Below, one piece after another: positions 1 through 6,348 of a DNA stretch of 12,199 nt. The notes under the pieces were generated by a model. It searched no databases. It saw only the letters and a program-made list of their open reading frames with translations, and was not told where the DNA came from. Source of the stretch: Gammaproteobacteria bacterium (GTDB lineage Bacteria; Pseudomonadota; Gammaproteobacteria; Steroidobacterales; Woeseiaceae); contig JAOUNK010000060.1 of the NCBI GenBank assembly GCA_029881015.1, forward strand, positions 1-12,199, given 5' to 3'. A program made the translations under genes and the position numbers. Numbering within the stretch: position 1 is the first letter of the stretch; each line of letters starts with the position of its first letter.

Positions 1-672
1 GCTGAGTATGCGTCGGGTCGCGAACTGCGGGCCGATACGGGTCTCGCTTTTGCAGCGCTGGCCGATGCCGAGCAACGTGCAGGCGCGTGGCTGGCACGAA
101 GTGGTGCCGGGCCCAGTATCTACGATATCCGTGACGCCATGGGAGAGACCATGATGCACAAAGTCGGTATCTTCCGGACCGGCGACGAACTCGCGGAAGC
201 GGTCGCGACTATCGGCCAGTTACTGGACGATTGCGAGCATGCCGTCTTGCGCTGCAAGGATCCGGGCGTCAATCCCGAGCTTGCATTCGCACTTCGACTG
301 AAGGGCATGCTGCGTCTGGCGATGACCGTGGCGAGGGGTGCGGAAGCCCGTACCGAGAGTCGTGGCGCGCACTACCGCTCGGACTATCCGCTGCGAAACG
401 ATCGTGAGTGGCTGTGCCGGACATTGGTTCGTTGGGATGCGAGAGACAGTGAGCCGTCTTTCAGCTACGAACCGACCGGGATCATCGACCTGCCGCCGGG
501 TCATCGTGGCTACGGCAGCGACGAACGCATCGAGATGACCGCAACGCTCGAGAAACACAATGCAGACGTGCTGCAGGAACAGACGCGCCTCGGCCGACTG
601 GCCAGTGTCGAAGACATGGGCAGCCGATTGCGTCGTGGCGCCTGGAAAGCCGCAACAGGACAGGATTCATGA
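1..672 (+). CDS. frdA: Fumarate reductase/succinate dehydrogenase flavoprotein subunit, C-terminal part (5' end outside window)
   Basis: The reading frame is open from base 1 to TGA at 670-672, giving 223 residues of the C-terminal part; the FAD-binding domain lies off the window. Visible residues 119-124 are ESRGAH followed by YRSDYP, the conserved C-terminal signature of FrdA/SdhA flavoproteins; its Arg is known in this family as a substrate-binding residue. Residues 164-172 (LPPGHRGYG) resemble the tail of the Wolinella-type fumarate reductase flavoprotein. The subunit interconverts fumarate and succinate on covalent FAD, passing electrons to or from the iron-sulfur subunit encoded next. 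The stop overlaps the frdB start as ATGA, so the two are probably translationally coupled. An internal ATG at 139 is not the true start, because family similarity continues upstream of it. Direction of catalysis (fumarate reduction or succinate oxidation) cannot be read from sequence; I favour fumarate reductase from the form of FrdB. Confidence 0.93.
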   Translation, partial: AEYASGRELRADTGLAFAALADAEQRAGAWLARSGAGPSIYDIRDAMGETMMHKVGIFRTGDELAEAVATIGQLLDDCEHAVLRCKDPGVNPELAFALRLKGMLRLAMTVARGAEARTESRGAHYRSDYPLRNDREWLCRTLVRWDARDSEPSFSYEPTGIIDLPPGHRGYGSDERIEMTATLEKHNADVLQEQTRLGRLASVEDMGSRLRRGAWKAATGQDS

Positions 673-1427
673 GCGACACAGTGAAAGCCCGCCGACTTCG
701 ATTCGAGATTTTCCGCTACAACCCTGAAGACGAAAAATCGACGCCGCACACCGACGTTTTCGAACTTGACGAGACGCCGTTCATGACCTTGTACATCGCG
801 TTGAACCAGATTCGCGAGAAACAGGACCCCGGTCTGCAGTTCGATTTCGCTTGCCGGTCCGCAATCTGCGGGTCCTGTGCAATGATGGTGAACGGCCGGC
901 CGGCACTGGCTTGCCGCACGTTGATTGCGGATCTGCCCGAGAAGATCCAGCTGTATCCGTTGCCGACGTTCAAATTGATCGGCGATCTGTCGGTCGATAC
1001 CGGGACCTGGTTCCGCGAGATGGCGGAAAGGACGGAAGCGTGGATCCACGAGCGATTGCCGTTCGACCCGGACGCCACCGAGGAGCGCATGAGCGACGAT
1101 ATCGCCGCTGCGATTTACGAGGGTGATCGTTGTATCGAGTGCGGTTGTTGTGTTGCCTCCTGTGGTCTTGCCAACGTCGACGACACGTTTCTCGCCGGTG
1201 CCGGACTGAATCGCGTGGCCCGTTTCATGATGGATCCGCGTGACAGCCGCTCAGACGCGGAGTGGTTCGACGTCGTTGCCGGGGACCAGGGAGTGTTTGC
1301 CTGTATCGGCATGATGGCCTGCGAGGATGTTTGCCCGAAAGAGCTGCCGCTGCTCGAAGTCTATGCCTATCTGCGGCGTCGCACGCTGGGTGCACGTTTC
1401 GCTGCAAGGTCGCAGCAGGCCGTGTAA
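669..1427 (+). CDS. frdB: Fumarate reductase iron-sulfur subunit (Wolinella-type FrdB)
   Basis: A 252-residue iron-sulfur subunit carries electrons between a membrane quinone site and the flavoprotein. Plant-type 2Fe-2S ligands are C62, C67, C70 and C82 (CRSAICGSC, then LAC). The C-terminal domain has C155, C158, C161 and C165 in CIECGCCVASC, plus C212, C218 and C222 in the ACIGMMACEDVCP stretch. This is the family pattern for one 4Fe-4S and one 3Fe-4S cluster. The phrases LIGDLSVDTGTWF and GLNRVARFMMDPRD are typical of the epsilonproteobacterial-type quinol:fumarate reductase rather than the E. coli SdhB or FrdB types. The ATG shares bases with the frdA stop (ATGA). The Wolinella operon is frdCAB, so a dihaem cytochrome b anchor gene may lie upstream of this window; no anchor gene follows frdB here. 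Alternative: a succinate dehydrogenase of the same subfamily. Confidence 0.93.
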   Translation: MSDTVKARRLRFEIFRYNPEDEKSTPHTDVFELDETPFMTLYIALNQIREKQDPGLQFDFACRSAICGSCAMMVNGRPALACRTLIADLPEKIQLYPLPTFKLIGDLSVDTGTWFREMAERTEAWIHERLPFDPDATEERMSDDIAAAIYEGDRCIECGCCVASCGLANVDDTFLAGAGLNRVARFMMDPRDSRSDAEWFDVVAGDQGVFACIGMMACEDVCPKELPLLEVYAYLRRRTLGARFAARSQQAV

Positions 1428-1496
1428 CTCGGCCCCGAGCCGCGGCCTGTTTGCACGGCGCACCATTCAATAAATACCGTCTCAACGGGCCGAGCC

Positions 1497-1516
1497 AGCC
1501 GTAATTTCCTACGGCT
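1497..1516. repeat. Perfect 7-bp inverted repeat (stem-loop)
   Basis: AGCCGTA at 1497-1503 pairs perfectly with TACGGCT at 1510-1516 across a six-base loop. An alternative overlapping pairing exists: GTAAT at 1501-1505 with ATTAC at 1517-1521. No run of T follows the stem, so it is not a standard intrinsic terminator; it could act in RNA processing, attenuation or protein binding, or be chance. Confidence 0.4.
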
Positions 1517-1652
1517 ATTACGTATTCTCTGGTACCCGCCGCTGCTGTTCTATTGGACGCAGGGAAGTAGCGTGCATAGTTCAGGCACTGCCGGACCAAC
1601 AGCAGTAGCACGTGATCAACGCCTGATCGACCTTTCAAGTGCGACAAGACAC

Positions 1653-1661
1653 AGGGAGAGG
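1653..1661 (+). promoter_or_regulatory. Ribosome binding site for the tetrahaem cytochrome gene
   Basis: AGGGAGAGG lies five bases before the ATG at 1667. It is a strong purine-rich Shine-Dalgarno sequence and supports that start. Confidence 0.7.
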
Positions 1662-1666
1662 TAGAT

Positions 1667-2140
1667 ATGAAGCGGCATGTGTTGCACCCGATATGGGTTG
1701 CAATAGGGGTTGTTGGACTCATTCTGTTCGCCCGGCTGTTGCTGGTACCGGATGACTTTGGCGTTCACGGCGATAGCTTCACTTACAACTATCACCGGCT
1801 CGGCAATATCGAGGAATGGAAGAACTTCCCGGTAAAGTACCAGGGCACGGATACCTGCCTCGAATGCCACAAGGACAATGCGAAGGCGCATCGCCGCTCT
1901 CCGCACAAGCGCGTGCAATGCGAAAACTGTCACGGGCCTGCCGGCAATCACCCGGACGATGTCGAGTACCTTCCCCTCAACAAGGAACGCGCCATGTGCC
2001 TCAGGTGCCACGCCGACCTTGGCTATCCTGAGTCCACCGCTCGCTCCAATCTGCCTGCCATCGTCGATCGCCATCACAAGCGCAGGCGCGAGTGTGTGTC
2101 CTGCCATAATCCGCACGACCCGAGGGAGGATGTCGAATGA
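1667..2140 (+). CDS. Membrane-anchored tetrahaem c-type cytochrome (NrfB/cytochrome c3-like)
   Basis: This 157-residue protein has an uncleaved-looking N-terminal membrane anchor at about residues 9-28, after a short positive N terminus, so the rest should face the periplasm. Four CXXCH haem-attachment motifs are visible: C64-H68 (CLECH), C85-H89 (CENCH), C111-H115 (CLRCH) and C143-H147 (CVSCH). Eight other histidines, including H76, H80, H95, H136, H137 and H150, are enough to supply distal ligands for all four haems. It probably exchanges electrons with the exported iron-sulfur protein encoded next, whose ATG overlaps this stop (ATGA). DsrJ, which fills the same place in DsrMKJOP, has three haems, so this is not a straightforward DsrJ. 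The partner cytochrome or terminal reductase is unknown. Haem count is read directly; family placement is inference. Confidence 0.85.
   Translation: MKRHVLHPIWVAIGVVGLILFARLLLVPDDFGVHGDSFTYNYHRLGNIEEWKNFPVKYQGTDTCLECHKDNAKAHRRSPHKRVQCENCHGPAGNHPDDVEYLPLNKERAMCLRCHADLGYPESTARSNLPAIVDRHHKRRRECVSCHNPHDPREDVE
2122..2130 (+). promoter_or_regulatory. Ribosome binding site inside the cytochrome gene for the iron-sulfur subunit
   Basis: GAGGGAGGA ends six bases before the ATG at 2137 and lies inside the last codons of the upstream gene. It fixes the start used for the Tat-signal protein. Confidence 0.7.
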
Positions 2141-2907
2141 GCTGTTCTCGCCGAGATTTTCTCAAGGATTCCGTAGGCGCAGCCTTCGTCTCCTCTCTGC
2201 CGCTCAGCGCGTTTGTCGTTCTGACGACGGAAGAGGCCGCAGCGGCGATTGCCGAGTCGACGGTGCGCTGGGCGTACCTGGTGGATACGACCAGGTGCAC
2301 CGGCTGTGGAATGTGCGTCAAGGCGTGTAAGAACGAAAACGAAATACCGTACGACGCGCCGGTGACACGAACCTGGGTCGAACGCTATGTCGTCACGAAT
2401 GACGGTCAGACGCACGTCGACTCACCGGACGGCGGGCGCGATGGCTTCACCAGCGACAAGATCCGCGACCAGGAGATCGATCCGGACACGATTGACAAGG
2501 CTTTCTTCGTGCCGAAGCTTTGCAACCAGTGTGATAACCCGGCCTGCGTTCAGGTATGTCCCGTTGGCGCGACCTACCAGACCGACGACGGTGTCGTGTT
2601 GGTCGACAGGGAGTGGTGTATCGGTTGTGGCTACTGCATCATGGCCTGCCCGTATGGCGTCCGCTTCTTTCACCCGGATCACAAGGTCGCCGACAAATGC
2701 AATTTCTGCTACCACCGAATTACCAAGGGCATGATGCCGGCTTGTGTAGACAGCTGTGCCTTTGGCGCACGTAGGCTGGCTAACCTGAGGGATCCGGACG
2801 ATCCTGTAACCAAGATCATCAAGACCGAGAGAGTGGCGGTGCTCAAGGACGAGTACGGTACCAAGCCGCATGTGTTTTACATCGGTCTCGATAATAACGT
2901 GAGGTGA
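2137..2907 (+). CDS. Tat-exported four-cluster ferredoxin-like subunit (NrfC/DsrO/PsrB family)
   Basis: The protein has 256 residues. The N terminus has a twin-arginine signal, SRRDFLK at residues 4-10, followed by a hydrophobic stretch to about residue 30 and AAAA near 34-37, implying folded export to the periplasm. Sixteen cysteines fall in four groups: C54/57/60/64, C129/132/137/141, C161/164/167/171 and C188/191/203/207, the pattern of four cubane clusters in NrfC, DsrO, PsrB and HybA relatives. About 64 residues separate the first and second groups and include TRTWVERY and VDSPDGG. This insert is hydrophilic and may contact the cytochrome. The expected role is an electron wire between the NrfD-type membrane subunit encoded next and the tetrahaem cytochrome encoded before. 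Overlap of four bases upstream and four bases of spacing downstream indicate one operon. Which named family it belongs to is not settled. Confidence 0.88.
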   Translation: MSCSRRDFLKDSVGAAFVSSLPLSAFVVLTTEEAAAAIAESTVRWAYLVDTTRCTGCGMCVKACKNENEIPYDAPVTRTWVERYVVTNDGQTHVDSPDGGRDGFTSDKIRDQEIDPDTIDKAFFVPKLCNQCDNPACVQVCPVGATYQTDDGVVLVDREWCIGCGYCIMACPYGVRFFHPDHKVADKCNFCYHRITKGMMPACVDSCAFGARRLANLRDPDDPVTKIIKTERVAVLKDEYGTKPHVFYIGLDNNVR

Positions 2908-2908
2908 T
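2901..2908 (+). promoter_or_regulatory. Ribosome binding site overlapping the upstream stop codon
   Basis: GAGGTGAT is close to a perfect anti-16S match and contains the TGA (2905-2907) of the iron-sulfur gene. It sits three bases before the ATG at 2912, so termination and re-initiation are probably coupled. Confidence 0.7.
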
Positions 2909-2911
2909 TCC

Positions 2912-4165
2912 ATGAATGAAGACCTCATGGTGCATGGTGCGGAGTGGACGATAAAAGAGCTGTTCGTCTACCCCAATGAGTTCATCTACTGGAGTATCCA
3001 GATCGTCATGTATCCCTACATGACGGGACTGGTCGCGGGTGCTTTCGTGCTGTCGTCGCTGTACCACGTCTTCGGCCAAAAGGACCTCAAGGAGATCGCA
3101 CAGTTTTCGCTCGTGTTTTCACTTGCATTGTTGCCCGTAGCGGCGTTGCCTCTGCTATTGCACCTGCAGCAGCCGTTGCGAGCGATGGAACCGCTGCTGA
3201 CTCCACACTTCACCTCGGCAATCGCCGCTTTTGGCATGGTGTTTACGCTCTATGGGCTGATTGTCGTGAGCGAAATCTGGTTTGTGTATCGCGTGTACTT
3301 CGTGCATCAACTCGAAGTCCTCGCGGGTGCGCCCGGGTTTTGGAACGCGCAACGCCGTATTGCCTACAAAATTCTGACCCTGGGCGCGAAAGACGTGGGC
3401 GAGGACGCGGTCGCAGTCGATCACAAGGCCGCCAAGATATTGGCAGGCGTCGGAATTCCCGTGGCCTGTTTCCTGCACGGCTATGCCGGATTCATTTTCG
3501 GGTCGGTCAAGGCCAATGCGCTGTGGATGTCTCCACTGATGCCGGTCATTTTCATCATGTCGGCCGTCGTGTCCGGTATCGCGTTGTGCATGCTCACGTA
3601 TATCGTGATCATGGAATTCCAGGCGTTTCGGCTGCGGCGCCAGGGCGGTGCGACGCAGGCAGGCGAAACAAAAGGTGCAGAGATCGATATTATTTCAAAA
3701 GCGACGCGTTACCTGCTGGGCTTCCTGGTGGCGGCCATCAGCCTCGAATTACTCGACCTGATTTTCCGCGGTTATACGGCGATGAAGTCCTGGGACATTC
3801 TGCGGTCGGTCATGTATGGCAAGGACTTTATCAATATCTTTGTATTGCAGTACACGCTTGGCAATCTCGTGCCGTTTGTGCTTCTGCTACTGCCGGGTCG
3901 AACGATCAAGCGCACGGTTCTCGCATTGCTGCTGGTGCTGTTTGGCGTATTCATGATGCGCTGGAACGTGGTTATCGGCGGGCAGGCATTCTCATTGTCC
4001 TTCTCCGGTTATATGCACTACCACATACCCGTCATCCCGCATAGCTTCGAGACCTTCAAGGAAGGCCTGTTCGGTGCGTTGACGGTGATCGCGACGCCAT
4101 TCCTGCTGTTTTGGCTCATCAACAAATTCGTGCCGTCTTTGCGGAGGGATGCAGGGGAGACATAG
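2912..4165 (+). CDS. NrfD/PsrC/DsrP-family quinone-interacting membrane subunit
   Basis: This 417-residue protein has about nine hydrophobic segments (roughly 28-52, 63-85, 105-130, 173-195, 208-236, 266-287, 305-327, 332-350, 385-405), which fits the long, DsrP/HmcC-like branch of the NrfD family better than the eight-segment short NrfD. The stretch RWNVVIGGQ at 350-358 near the C terminus resembles a conserved motif of that branch. Such subunits bind menaquinone or ubiquinone in the membrane and exchange electrons with a periplasmic four-cluster protein; they bind no haem themselves. Its gene follows that partner by four bases and shares its last base with the GTG of the next gene. The likely complex is cytochrome + FeS protein + this subunit, acting as a quinol dehydrogenase or quinone reductase. 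Direction is not determinable. Confidence 0.88.
   Translation: MNEDLMVHGAEWTIKELFVYPNEFIYWSIQIVMYPYMTGLVAGAFVLSSLYHVFGQKDLKEIAQFSLVFSLALLPVAALPLLLHLQQPLRAMEPLLTPHFTSAIAAFGMVFTLYGLIVVSEIWFVYRVYFVHQLEVLAGAPGFWNAQRRIAYKILTLGAKDVGEDAVAVDHKAAKILAGVGIPVACFLHGYAGFIFGSVKANALWMSPLMPVIFIMSAVVSGIALCMLTYIVIMEFQAFRLRRQGGATQAGETKGAEIDIISKATRYLLGFLVAAISLELLDLIFRGYTAMKSWDILRSVMYGKDFINIFVLQYTLGNLVPFVLLLLPGRTIKRTVLALLLVLFGVFMMRWNVVIGGQAFSLSFSGYMHYHIPVIPHSFETFKEGLFGALTVIATPFLLFWLINKFVPSLRRDAGET
4153..4160 (+). promoter_or_regulatory. Ribosome binding site deciding the GTG start at 4165
   Basis: AGGGGAGA lies just upstream of GTG 4165, whereas no such sequence precedes the in-frame ATG at 4111, which lies inside the NrfD-type gene. 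This supports the shorter protein. Confidence 0.6.
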
Positions 4166-5880
4166 TGACAGCGAGCGTTGCGGACCTCGAGGCCCGGCTG
4201 GCCCGCGTTGAGAAACGACTGGCCAAGCTGGAAGGCGCAGCACCGGCGAAGGCCGACTACGACGCCGAGGCGGCTGCGCCGACCCTAAGCATGGGGTACG
4301 CGGCGAACGTTTCAACGCACATCGGTCGGGTACTGCTTATTTTCGGTGGCGCTTACCTGCTTCGAGCCATAACCGAATTCCAGTTCTTACCGACTGCTCT
4401 CGGTCTCTCCCTGGGTGCGGTCTATGCAGTATTCTGGTTGTTCATGGCGTACCGCAAGGGCGGGCTGGACTCGCAGCATACCAATGCTGCGTTCTTTGGC
4501 GGTACCTCGGTGCTTCTTACGCTGCCCTTGCTGCATGAGGCAACAACCCGGTTTGCATTGCTGTCCGGTACAGAGGGCGTTATCGCGCTTGGTGCCTATT
4601 GTGGCGCAGCCCTGCTGGTAGCGGCCGTGCGCAGGCTGAGGACGCTGGCCTGGCTGATCACGGCAGGCGGTATTGCGGCGGGAGTTGCCTCGCTGATTGC
4701 CAATCACACGGCCGTCCCGGTGTCGGTATTTCTGCTACTGCTGGGACTCGGTTCGCTCTGGACCGTCTACTGGCGCGACTGGCTGGGTTTGCCCTGGCTT
4801 GGCGCTGTCGGCGCCAACCTGGGCGTAATAGCGCTCGTGGTTCTGGCCGGTAACGACCGTTGGCCAATTGACCCAAGGCTGCCATTTGTTCTCGCCGTTG
4901 CGCTGTTGAGCACGTATCTGCTGAGTTTTACCTTTCACTCACATGTTCGCGGTCGCCTGGTAGGCGTGTTCGAGGTCATGCAGGCACTGCTTGCCGGTGG
5001 CATAGTGCTTGGTTCCGCGATCGTCGCCGTGCGGGGCGGATACCTGGAGATAGCGACGGTCGGCATAATGGGCATCGTCCTCGGCGGCGGCGGCTATGCA
5101 CTCGCGATCGCGAAACACACGCGGGATCTTCGCTACATAAATTTCTTCTACTATTCGACATTCGGACTCGTATTTCTACTGGTGGGCACCGGTTTGCTCA
5201 TACCGCTGGTGTGGGCTGCCGTAATCTGGGCGTTACTCGCAATCGTGATGGCCTGGTTCAGTGGCCGCAAGGGCTGGGTCAGCCTGAGCCTGCAATGTAC
5301 GTTTCTCCTGCTCGCCGCGAGCGCCGGTTCCGGGTTGTTATCGTCCGGTCTGGAAGCGCTGGTCGGTGATCCTTCCAATGGCTGGGCAGTCCTCGAACCC
5401 ACCCACATCATTGTTGCCGTGGCGACCGTCGCCTGCCTGTTTGTCCCCGTGGCACAGCATTCGGATCGATGGGGTGCGCTTTCGGGTCTGCCGCAACTGC
5501 TTGTCCTGGCGCTTTCTGTCTGGGGTGTCGGCGGACTGATCATAGCCGCAAGCGCCCAGCTGCTTGCCGGTACTGGAAGTACCGAACCGAACCTCGCGGT
5601 CCTCGCAGCGATTCGCACGGCGATACTCTCCGTCGCTTCGGTCACGCTCGCGGTCTCCAGCCGCCACCGGCGATGGCCGGAGGCTCGTTGGCTGGTCTAC
5701 CCGGTTCTGGTCCTGGTCGGGATCAAACTGTTCGTCGAAGACTTCCCGCACGGCCAGCCGGCAACCTTGTTCGTTGCGCTCGCATTTGTCGGTACCGCGC
5801 TGTTACTGGTCGCACCGCTGCTGAAACGTGAGCCTGGTCCGAATGCGGACGATGAGGGGCAGCGCACGGAGATGCCCTGA
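4165..5880 (+). CDS. Large polytopic membrane protein with N-terminal coiled coil, DUF2339-like
   Basis: From GTG 4165 the protein has 571 residues. Residues 5-24 form a short Leu/Arg/Lys/Glu heptad-like helix (VADLEARLARVEKRLAKLE), then an Ala-rich linker, then hydrophobic segments almost without a break from about residue 52 to 555, perhaps fourteen or more. The last part, RWLVYPVLVLVGIKLFVEDF from residue 508, resembles the closing motif of DUF2339 proteins, where a Lys in a helix is followed by an Asp/Glu-rich turn. The short coiled coil before a multi-helix body also fits that family. No CXXCH, FeS or nucleotide motif is seen. The first base of GTG is the last base of the NrfD-type stop codon, so expression is probably coupled to the redox module; a role in assembly, anchoring or ion movement is possible but unproven. 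Gene boundaries are confident, family moderate, function unknown. Confidence 0.75.
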   Translation: MTASVADLEARLARVEKRLAKLEGAAPAKADYDAEAAAPTLSMGYAANVSTHIGRVLLIFGGAYLLRAITEFQFLPTALGLSLGAVYAVFWLFMAYRKGGLDSQHTNAAFFGGTSVLLTLPLLHEATTRFALLSGTEGVIALGAYCGAALLVAAVRRLRTLAWLITAGGIAAGVASLIANHTAVPVSVFLLLLGLGSLWTVYWRDWLGLPWLGAVGANLGVIALVVLAGNDRWPIDPRLPFVLAVALLSTYLLSFTFHSHVRGRLVGVFEVMQALLAGGIVLGSAIVAVRGGYLEIATVGIMGIVLGGGGYALAIAKHTRDLRYINFFYYSTFGLVFLLVGTGLLIPLVWAAVIWALLAIVMAWFSGRKGWVSLSLQCTFLLLAASAGSGLLSSGLEALVGDPSNGWAVLEPTHIIVAVATVACLFVPVAQHSDRWGALSGLPQLLVLALSVWGVGGLIIAASAQLLAGTGSTEPNLAVLAAIRTAILSVASVTLAVSSRHRRWPEARWLVYPVLVLVGIKLFVEDFPHGQPATLFVALAFVGTALLLVAPLLKREPGPNADDEGQRTEMP

Positions 5881-5943
5881 GCTTTTCGAACTGACGGCCA
5901 CGATGTCCTGGTATCAGAACAATCACTATGCGCGTTGAACCGA
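5881..5943. other. Convergent intergenic region with a small hairpin
   Basis: These 63 bases separate the two converging clusters. TGTCCTG (5904-5910) and CAGAACA (5915-5921) form a seven-pair stem with a four-base loop when read as minus-strand RNA, one pair being G-U; on the plus strand that position is a mismatch. No T-run follows on either side, so a Rho-independent terminator is not supported, though some terminator function at this junction would be expected. Confidence 0.35.
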
Positions 5944-6348
5944 CTAGCCCGCTGCGATCACTTCCAGGGCCCGCAGAACATCGCGGCGGCTGATCTGGCC
6001 GACGAGCCGGTTATTGTCCGTGACCGGGAAGCGCCGGAAGCCACCGTCGATGAACACCTGGGCCAGGTCGACGATGCTCATTTCCATATTGACCGTCTTC
6101 ACGCCCTTCGTCATGTACTCGCTGACCGGGCCGCCGTAGGTGCCGTGGTAGCCCGCCTGGAGCGCGACTCTCAGGCAATCGAGCTCCGACAACATGCCGA
6201 TGAGGTTGCCTTCGTCATCGACGACAGGCGCGCCCGCAATGCGATGCTTGACCAGTGCGTGGACCGCGTCGAGGACCGGCGTGTCGGGCTTGAACGTCAC
6301 CAGCGTCTTCGCCATGTAGTCTTTCACGAGGCAGGATTTGATGTTCAT
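5944..6348 (-). CDS. CBS-domain pair protein at the end of the nqr operon
   Basis: From ATG 6348 this is a 134-residue protein made of little more than two CBS repeats: residues about 6-62 (with GAPVVD at 39-44 and GMLSELD at 51-57) and about 75-130 (with RRFPVTD at 105-111 and GQISRRDVL at 117-125). It has no membrane segment or signal, so it is cytoplasmic. CBS pairs of this type commonly bind adenine nucleotides and change the activity of a partner; no target is fused here. The start is chosen because GGAGAC lies five bases upstream and because the ATG overlaps the nqrM stop (ATGA). A longer frame from 6405 adds an Arg-rich stretch that only mirrors the nqrM coding sequence. Position suggests a role tied to the Na+ pump, energy state or redox state, which is inference. 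Confidence 0.88.
   Translation of the reverse strand: MNIKSCLVKDYMAKTLVTFKPDTPVLDAVHALVKHRIAGAPVVDDEGNLIGMLSELDCLRVALQAGYHGTYGGPVSEYMTKGVKTVNMEMSIVDLAQVFIDGGFRRFPVTDNNRLVGQISRRDVLRALEVIAAG

Larger units (their letters stand above)
1428..1666. other. Non-coding gap between frdB and the cytochrome gene
   Basis: No convincing gene is seen in these 239 bases. The gap is by far the longest in the plus-strand cluster, so it probably holds the end of the frd transcript, a promoter for the downstream module, or both. It contains a compact stem-loop (1497-1516) and a looser inverted pair, CTGCTGTT at 1542-1549 with AACAGCAG at 1598-1605. I could not find a convincing sigma-70 promoter or a full FNR site. 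Confidence 0.6.

Noticed and set aside
510..1049. Minus-strand open frame of 179 codons opposite frdA and frdB
   Set aside because: It is antisense to conserved FrdA/FrdB sequence, with no recognisable domain.
1497..1516. Intrinsic terminator after frdB
   Set aside because: The stem is short and is not followed by a run of T, so I list it only as an inverted repeat.
1553..1580. Possible sigma-70 promoter TTGGAC-N16-CATAGT before the cytochrome gene
   Set aside because: Only three of six bases match at -35 and four of six at -10, with a 16-base spacer; in sequence of this length such a match is expected by chance.
1611..1619. FNR-like site (ATCAA half) before the cytochrome gene
   Set aside because: Only one half-site is present; the matching TTGAT four bases upstream is missing.
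4111..4164. Upstream ATG start for the polytopic membrane protein
   Set aside because: It lies 54 bases inside the NrfD-type gene without a ribosome binding site, whereas GTG 4165 has AGGGGAGA just upstream and begins directly with the coiled coil.
1667..4165. Assignment of the three-gene module as dsrJOP
   Set aside because: The cytochrome has four CXXCH motifs rather than three and does not look like DsrJ, and no dsrMK or dsrAB genes are in view; only the general architecture agrees.
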